Positions 59,291 to 64,000 of a stretch of DNA of 64,000 nt are shown here, in pieces. The stretch covers positions 81,435,176-81,499,175 of the forward strand of contig NC_092355.1 of assembly GCF_963676685.1 (NCBI RefSeq), in the 5' to 3' direction. The position numbers were made by a program, and so were the translations under genes. The DNA comes from Mytilus edulis. Its lineage: Eukaryota > Mollusca > Bivalvia > Mytilida > Mytilidae. Within the stretch, counting starts at the first letter, position 1; the number at the start of each line of letters is the position of its first letter. Under the pieces are notes generated by a model. That model was not told the DNA's origin. It was given only the letters and a program-made list of their open reading frames with translations, and did no database searches.

Positions 59291-60185
59291 TATTAATTTT
59301 GTTTAAGTCAAGACATTTCAGAAGTAATTGTTACATTGTTATTTAGTCAGGACTTAAAGTCTTTGATTTCACCTACATTATATTAGTTTTATATACTTTC
59401 AACATGTTCAAAATAAAAGAAATCATGGTTCATAAAGTACAAAACAAAGGAGAGACATGTAAGTGACTGTGAGTGCACTCTTCATAGTTACAATGTATTT
59501 CCTATAACCATGATAACAATGTATTTCCTATATAATTTTCAATTAAACAGTACTCATGGTACTTCCTGGTATTTGCGCCACAAGCCTGTTCAATACATGT
59601 ATTACAGTACTGCATGTATATGTACTCGCTAGTATTGATGTTTTTTTTTTTTTTGCCAACCTTGGTACGCACACCTCCTATGACACATGCATGACATTGG
59701 CATTCCTTGGATGGATGGATATGCTAAAAGTAAAATCACAAAAATACTGAACTTAGAGGAAAATCAATTCGGAAAGTCCATAATCACATGGCAAAATCAA
59801 ATAACAAAACGCATCAATACATACCCAATATATGTAACATGTGTAATAAAAAAAATATATATATACTACAGGAAATACACACAACAAACATGACAAAATA
59901 GCAATATGTACTAATTTAATTGATACTGCAAATGTACTGTGGTGACATTTACTCAAGTTCATCAGGTTAGTGTATTTTCACTTTAAAAAGACAAACAAGA
60001 GGCATGATAAGTTTGTGCGGAGAAATCTCAATATTAAAAAAAAATCCCACACATTTGACTAAATCATTGTATAATTTAATTTTTGATGTTATGCGTCTTC
60101 TGATTGGCTGATGTTATTTTGTTATCTGCCCATAGACATAATTTAGTCATGTGACCGTTACGTCATCAATGTTTTTTCAGGGTTA

Positions 60186-60265
60186 ATAACATAAAAAATG
60201 TGGTGCACACTGTTAATTAACTCACTATGCGCGTTATTCAGTGTGCACCAAATTTTTTATGTTAT
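60186..60265. repeat. 25-bp inverted repeat (hairpin) upstream of RNF217
   Basis: AACATAAAAAATGTGGTGCA and its partner ending TTTTTTATGTT pair over 25 bp with one mismatch, around a ~30-bp loop that contains GTTAATTAAC. Confidence 0.7.
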
Positions 60266-60384
60266 TTCTTCCATGTCTTCATAGACAGAAAAAATATTAC
60301 AGTCATTCCTTGAATATACATGATATATATGAGGTATTCTGCAAATAACAAGTAATGATAGATAAAAGGTTTCAATCCATCTTT

Positions 60385-60676
60385 GTTAACAATTCTATCT
60401 TCCCTAGCTTTATACACAATGTACTTGTATATCTTGATTGCCGATTTAACAATTCTATCTTCCCTAGCTTACACAATGTACTTGTATATCTGATTGCCGA
60501 TTTAACAATTCCATCTTCATTAGCTTTATACACAATGTACTTGTATTTCTGATTGCTGATTTAACAATTCTATCTTCCCTAGCTTACACAATGAACTTGT
60601 ATTTCTGATTGCCGATTTAACAATTCTATCTTCCCTAGCTTATAAATGTACTTATATTTCTGATTGCCGATTTAAT
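60385..60676. repeat. ~56-59-bp tandem repeat upstream of RNF217 (5-6 copies)
   Basis: Unit AACAATTCTATCTTCCCTAG followed by CTTACACAATGTACTTGTAT and CTGATTGCCGATTT. Copies differ by small indels (TTTATACACAAT, TATAAAT). Confidence 0.9.
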
Positions 60677-61025
60677 TATAAATTGACTTTGTCGTTTGAT
60701 TATCCCAGACGACTTACAAACATCATCATACTTAAGAGGCATATACTTGACGTAAATATATAATATTAATACTACTTATATATATATTAATGTACATGTA
60801 TAACTTACATAAGCATGTAATAATAACATTTATAAGTGTAATTGTAAATCGTGATCAAGATGGAGATACTTGTAACTATTTATTTTTACATGCACATGTA
60901 AACACTTGATGTCACAATTTAATATTTTCTTTGTACAAAAAAAAGTATATATACATGTATAATTATCAATAAGAAATGGTGCATTTATTTCTAAAGCTAC
61001 ATTTACCTCCTACAAATGTACATGT

Positions 61026-61325
61026 ACTTAAAATGCTTTGCCAATTCTAGACTGGCTCTTAAAATGCCTTATTGGACAAACTGAGTTACTTCCCCTTTAC
61101 TTAAAATACTTTGCCAATTCTAGACTGGCTCTTAAAATGTCTTATTGGACAAACTGAGTTACTGCCCCTTTACTTAAAATGCTTTGCCAATTCTAGACTG
61201 GCTCTTAAAATGTCTTATTGGACAAACTGAGTTACTGCCCCTTTACTTAAAATGCTTTGCCAATTCTAGACTGACTCTTAAAATGTTTTATTGGTCAAAC
61301 TGAGTTACTGCTCCTTACTTGAATT
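61026..61325. repeat. 73-bp tandem repeat upstream of RNF217 (4 copies)
   Basis: Unit starting ACTTAAAATGCTTTGCCAAT at 61026, 61099, 61172 and 61245; the last copy decays. It ends about 100 bp before the probable leader-exon acceptor. Confidence 0.92.
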
Positions 61326-61422
61326 TTAGACTGGCTCGTATTTGACAAAAATATTGAAACATCATATATGTGTAGATTGTTGTTAACACACAGTTACAAA
61401 TGTTTACTCTTTTATTTTCAGT

Positions 61423-61551
61423 TACACACAGATAGGAATGGCTATATTCTGATAGTATCAGGTAGTATCAGATAAAGAAACAGTCAGGGGATCTTACTAA
61501 AAACATGAGTGTGGACAGGTAAAGAAACAGTCAGGGGATCTTACTAAAAAC
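61423..61551 (+). other. Probable RNF217 5' UTR exon
   Basis: TTTTATTTTCAG at 61411-61422 is a good acceptor and is followed by non-coding sequence up to the RNF217 ATG. This suggests the leader is spliced and an upstream leader exon lies further left. No transcript evidence is available. Confidence 0.4.
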
Positions 61552-61566
61552 ATGAGTGTGGACAGG
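61473..61566 (+). repeat. 47-bp direct duplication over the RNF217 start codon
   Basis: Two perfect 47-bp copies (61473-61519 and 61520-61566), each containing AAACATGAGTGTGGACAGG. The first copy's ATG (61505) reads M-S-V-D-R then TAA; the second is the start of the long frame. The first therefore forms a five-codon upstream frame in the same context as the true start. GACAG/GTAAAG at the joint could also serve as a donor. Confidence 0.9.
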
Positions 61567-62736
61567 ACTGTCAGAAAATGCAGGTTTCCAGGGAAGAATT
61601 CAACAAAAACTGAAATTATAGAACCTAAAAATAAAACTCATGAAACTGGAGATAATAGTTCTGAAGAAATAGGTCAAATGATGGCATACAAAGGTCAAGG
61701 AGACACAGTTGTGACAGGTCAAATGATGACCTACAAAGGTCAAGGTGACCCTGGTGTGACACCTCAGGGCCGCAGAGGATCATATGAGACTGAACATGAT
61801 AATTATATTTTTATCAAGTTTAAGAATGACAGTGATTTAAAACTTTCCGACAAGAGCCATTTTACTCTGCATCCTGACAATGAAGCCTCCTCCAGTAGTC
61901 ATAGCGATGCAGGGAGGTATGACGATGAGATGATACCAGAAAACTTCAAGGTCGATTCAGATAACGATGAGGACGAATCCAACATTGACGATTATGATGT
62001 TGACGCGGACGATTATGATGCTGAAGCTGAGGAATTCAATTATATTAATGATCACTTTAGAAATATCTTTGATCAAGATGATAGTATGATTCAGCAATTT
62101 CTAGAAGATATACAGGGACTGGACATGGATTTTGATGGTCCGATTCCTTGGCCGATGCGACAAATGCTTGATGGACAAAAACAGGATCCTCAATATCCAT
62201 GTAGTAGTAAAATAAAAGGAAATTGTGAAATCTGTCTGAGTGAAGACATTGATACCAGAAAGAGGCTATGTTGTAGTGTACCTGTTTGTGAGAACTGTTT
62301 GCAGGAATATGTAAAAAATGAGGTCGAACAAAGAAATGTACGTTTACAATGTATTAATTGTGACTCTTATGTTCATAGAGATGAAATTTTGGCTTTGTTA
62401 CCGACTGAATTGAAAGATAAATTTTACCGATTTTTAATTGAGGAAAATAAAGATCCTAATGTGAAAACTTGTCCACGATGTTGTTTACTTCAAAACAAAA
62501 GTGAAATTTTACCAACCTTATCACCCGAAACGTTGAAAAAGAAAAATAAAAATTCAGCAGCAGGTCTAAAGGTAATTTGTTCACGGTGCGGATTAACCTG
62601 GTGCTATGATTGTCATGCTCCTTGGCATGAAGATGTTAAGTGCAAAGAGTTCAAAAAGGGGGACAAGCTGGTGAAGAACTGGGCTAAAGAGTTGAGTTAT
62701 GGTCAAAAGAATGCTGTCAGATGTCCTAAATGTAAG
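61552..62736 (+). CDS. RNF217: RNF217 first coding exon (RING1, IBR, start of RING2)
   Basis: The frame from ATG 61552 stays open through a consensus donor AAG/GTAAGC at 62737 and then drifts into non-coding sequence, so the exon is ended at 62736. Ending there places CPKCK at the exon end and restores RING2 when joined to 63458. Confidence 0.9.
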
Positions 62737-63659
62737 GTAAGCTTGACCAGAGCACATAAGGATTTGGTTGTCTTTGGCCTGTTTGTTGTTTTTTTTTGTC
62801 ACTTTAGATGTAAAATATGCATAGAATTCAATTTTTATTAACCTCCAAGCTAGCCAATCAATATTTGGATATTATTAACCTCCAAGCCAATCAATATTTG
62901 GATATTATTAACCTCCAAGCCAATTAATATTTTGATATTTATTTGGATATAAGTCAACAAGCTAAGACAAGATAACAAGTAAGCATGCAACATTCAGTTA
63001 ACTTTGTGAAAGAAATCTCATGGTTAATTATCATGTAACTTGTTTATTTTGGCTATCATGTTTATCATATTAATCATGTTTATTATAGGTATTTATCCAG
63101 AAGATGAGTGGCTGTAGTCATATGACTTGAAGGAATTGTTATTGATCATGTTTATCATACTAATCATGTTTATTATAGGTATTTATCCAGAAGAAGAGTG
63201 GCTGTAGTCATATGACTTGAAGGAATTGTTATTGATCATGTTTATCATACTAATCATGTTTATTATAGGTATTTATCCAGAAGAAGAGTGGCTGTAGTCA
63301 TATGACTTGAAGGAATTGTTATTGATCATGTTTATCATACTAATCATGTTTATTATAGGTATTTATCCAGAAGAAGAGTGGCTGTAGTCTCATAACCTGT
63401 AGGAGTTGTAATTTATCATGTCTATCATGTGTATCATATTAATCATGTTTATTACAGGTATTTATCCAGAAGAAAAGTGGCTGTAGTCATATGACCTGTA
63501 GGAATTGTAACACAAGTTTTTGTTATCGCTGTGGAGATCGGTACATACAGATGAAACTGATTGGTAAACACAGTGACAGATTTAGTCCGTTTGGATGTAA
63601 ATATAACTTACTACCAGACAAGCCAATGGCTAGGAAGGCGGTCAGGGGGAGTGTCCTTG
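61552..63659 (+). CDS. RNF217: RING-IBR-RING E3 ubiquitin ligase RNF217-like, 3' end outside window
   Basis: RBR ligases take ubiquitin from an E2 onto a RING2 cysteine before passing it to a substrate. Two coding exons are visible, 61552-62736 (395 codons) and 63458-63659, joined in phase 0 at KCK/VFIQ. The first ~210 residues are low-complexity and acidic (about 121-165). They include an imperfect duplication of GQMM-YKGQGD-VT at 41-70. RING1 spans 225-270 (CEIC, CENC, CINC). The IBR holds C307, C310, C343, C346, C351, C354, H359 and C364. RING2 holds C391, C394, the catalytic C404 in SGCSHMTC, then C409, C412, C417 and C420. WHEDVKCKEFKKGDKL and FGCKYNLLPDKP match the RNF217 family specifically. 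The family's C-terminal membrane segment would lie right of the window. Confidence 0.92.
62838..62945. repeat. Short tandem repeat in RNF217 intron (3 copies)
   Basis: TTATTAACCTCCAAGC plus CAATCAATATTTGGATA is repeated three times, 34-38 bp apart. Confidence 0.85.
63089..63457 (+). repeat. RNF217 exon 2 acceptor-side tandem array (90-bp unit, 4 copies)
   Basis: Four copies of the 3' splice site (TTTATTATAG) plus the first ~45 bp of the RNF217 RING2 exon, starting at 63089, 63179, 63269 and 63359, before the true exon at 63458. In the first three, ATGACCTGT of the exon has become ATGACTTGA, so a zinc-ligand Cys codon is a stop. The fourth copy has no such stop but diverges (CTCATAACC) and lacks the exon's later part. 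Confidence 0.93.
63458..63659 (+). CDS. RNF217: RNF217 second coding exon (catalytic RING2)
   Basis: Acceptor ATTACAG ends at 63457; donor CTTG/GTAGGT follows 63659. The exon encodes VFIQKKSGCSHMTCRNCNTS, then FCYRCGDRY and the FGCKYNLLPDKPMARKAVRG tail. The first Cys is the expected thioester-forming residue. Four damaged copies of the exon start lie just upstream. Confidence 0.9.
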
Positions 63660-64000
63660 GTAGGTCAATATTCAGTACATTAATATAAAAGAAGGAAATG
63701 TGGTATAATTGTCAATAAAACAACTTTTCACCATAGCCAAAATTACATGAATTTATGCAACTATAGGTCAAAGGCCTTCAACAATGAGACAAATCTAGAC
63801 TTTTTTATTTTGTCAGCTTTAAATATTTATGACATCACAAAATCATAAAAAGATTAAAGCTACGAGTTATATACATGATATAGAAAATCTAAAATATGAT
63901 TTTTTTGGTTCATAATCAGTCAATAATGAACATGATGAAAGTGAAATAATAAATCGCTTTTAGCAGCCTGTATGTTTCAATTTTGTCAAAATAAGATAAG

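Larger units (their letters stand above)
57291..61422. promoter_or_regulatory. Divergent PREP / RNF217 upstream region
   Basis: Must hold the PREP promoter, just above 57290, and probably RNF217 leader exons. CRE-like TGACGTC at 57998-58004 and TTGACGTTA near 57979 are the only recognisable motifs, and their use is a guess. A plus-strand frame at 57411-57719 (102 codons) ends its best part in a donor-like ATG/GTAAGC at 57607. It has an upstream in-frame stop but no recognised family. The rest is dispersed and tandem repeats. Confidence 0.35.

Noticed and set aside
62737..62841. Extension of the RNF217 frame past 62736
   Set aside because: It passes a consensus donor, loses the RING2 pattern and ends in a low-complexity hydrophobic tail. 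Joining 62736 to 63458 restores RING2.

Overview
The window is AT-rich animal DNA with small exons, GT-AG introns, abundant miniature transposons and very many tandem repeats. It carries no bacterial or viral gene layout. The gene structures and several dispersed repeat families point to a bivalve mollusc, most likely a mussel (Mytilidae). The assignment rests on remembered repeat families, not on a search.

Layout from left to right: (1) 1-3929: repeats, two foldback elements, and one probable terminal exon of an unidentified minus-strand gene (1508-1597). (2) 3930-31280, plus strand: FBXO9, the F-box substrate receptor of an SCF ubiquitin ligase. Thirteen exons join without a phase error and give 414 residues; the start exon was not found. 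(3) 31281-36819: FBXO9 3' region and converging intergenic DNA. (4) 36820-57290, minus strand: PREP, a complete prolyl endopeptidase gene. Nineteen exons join into 708 codons plus stop, with the Ser-Asp-His triad intact. (5) 57291-61422: region between the divergent PREP and RNF217 genes. (6) 61552 to the right edge, plus strand: RNF217, a RING-IBR-RING E3 ligase, cut by the window end. FBXO9 and RNF217 both act in ubiquitin transfer and PREP cleaves proline-containing peptides. Nothing here shows that the three work together.

The outstanding feature is how the genes are repeated. In all three recognised genes, tandem arrays straddle exon-intron boundaries, so that part of an exon and its splice site are copied many times into the neighbouring intron. 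The largest follows the first visible FBXO9 exon: about 14.6 kb and roughly 155 copies of an 82/83-bp unit, each ending in an intact 5' splice site. PREP shows the same design at exons 2, 3, 6, 8 and 9 (donor side), at exon 10 (acceptor side) and in decayed form at exons 13 and 14. RNF217 shows it at its second coding exon (acceptor side). In every donor-side array, reading past the true donor soon meets an in-frame stop. Whether these arrays are by-products of replication slippage or act as splice-site decoys cannot be decided from sequence alone, but their recurrence in one 64-kb window is the main discovery candidate.
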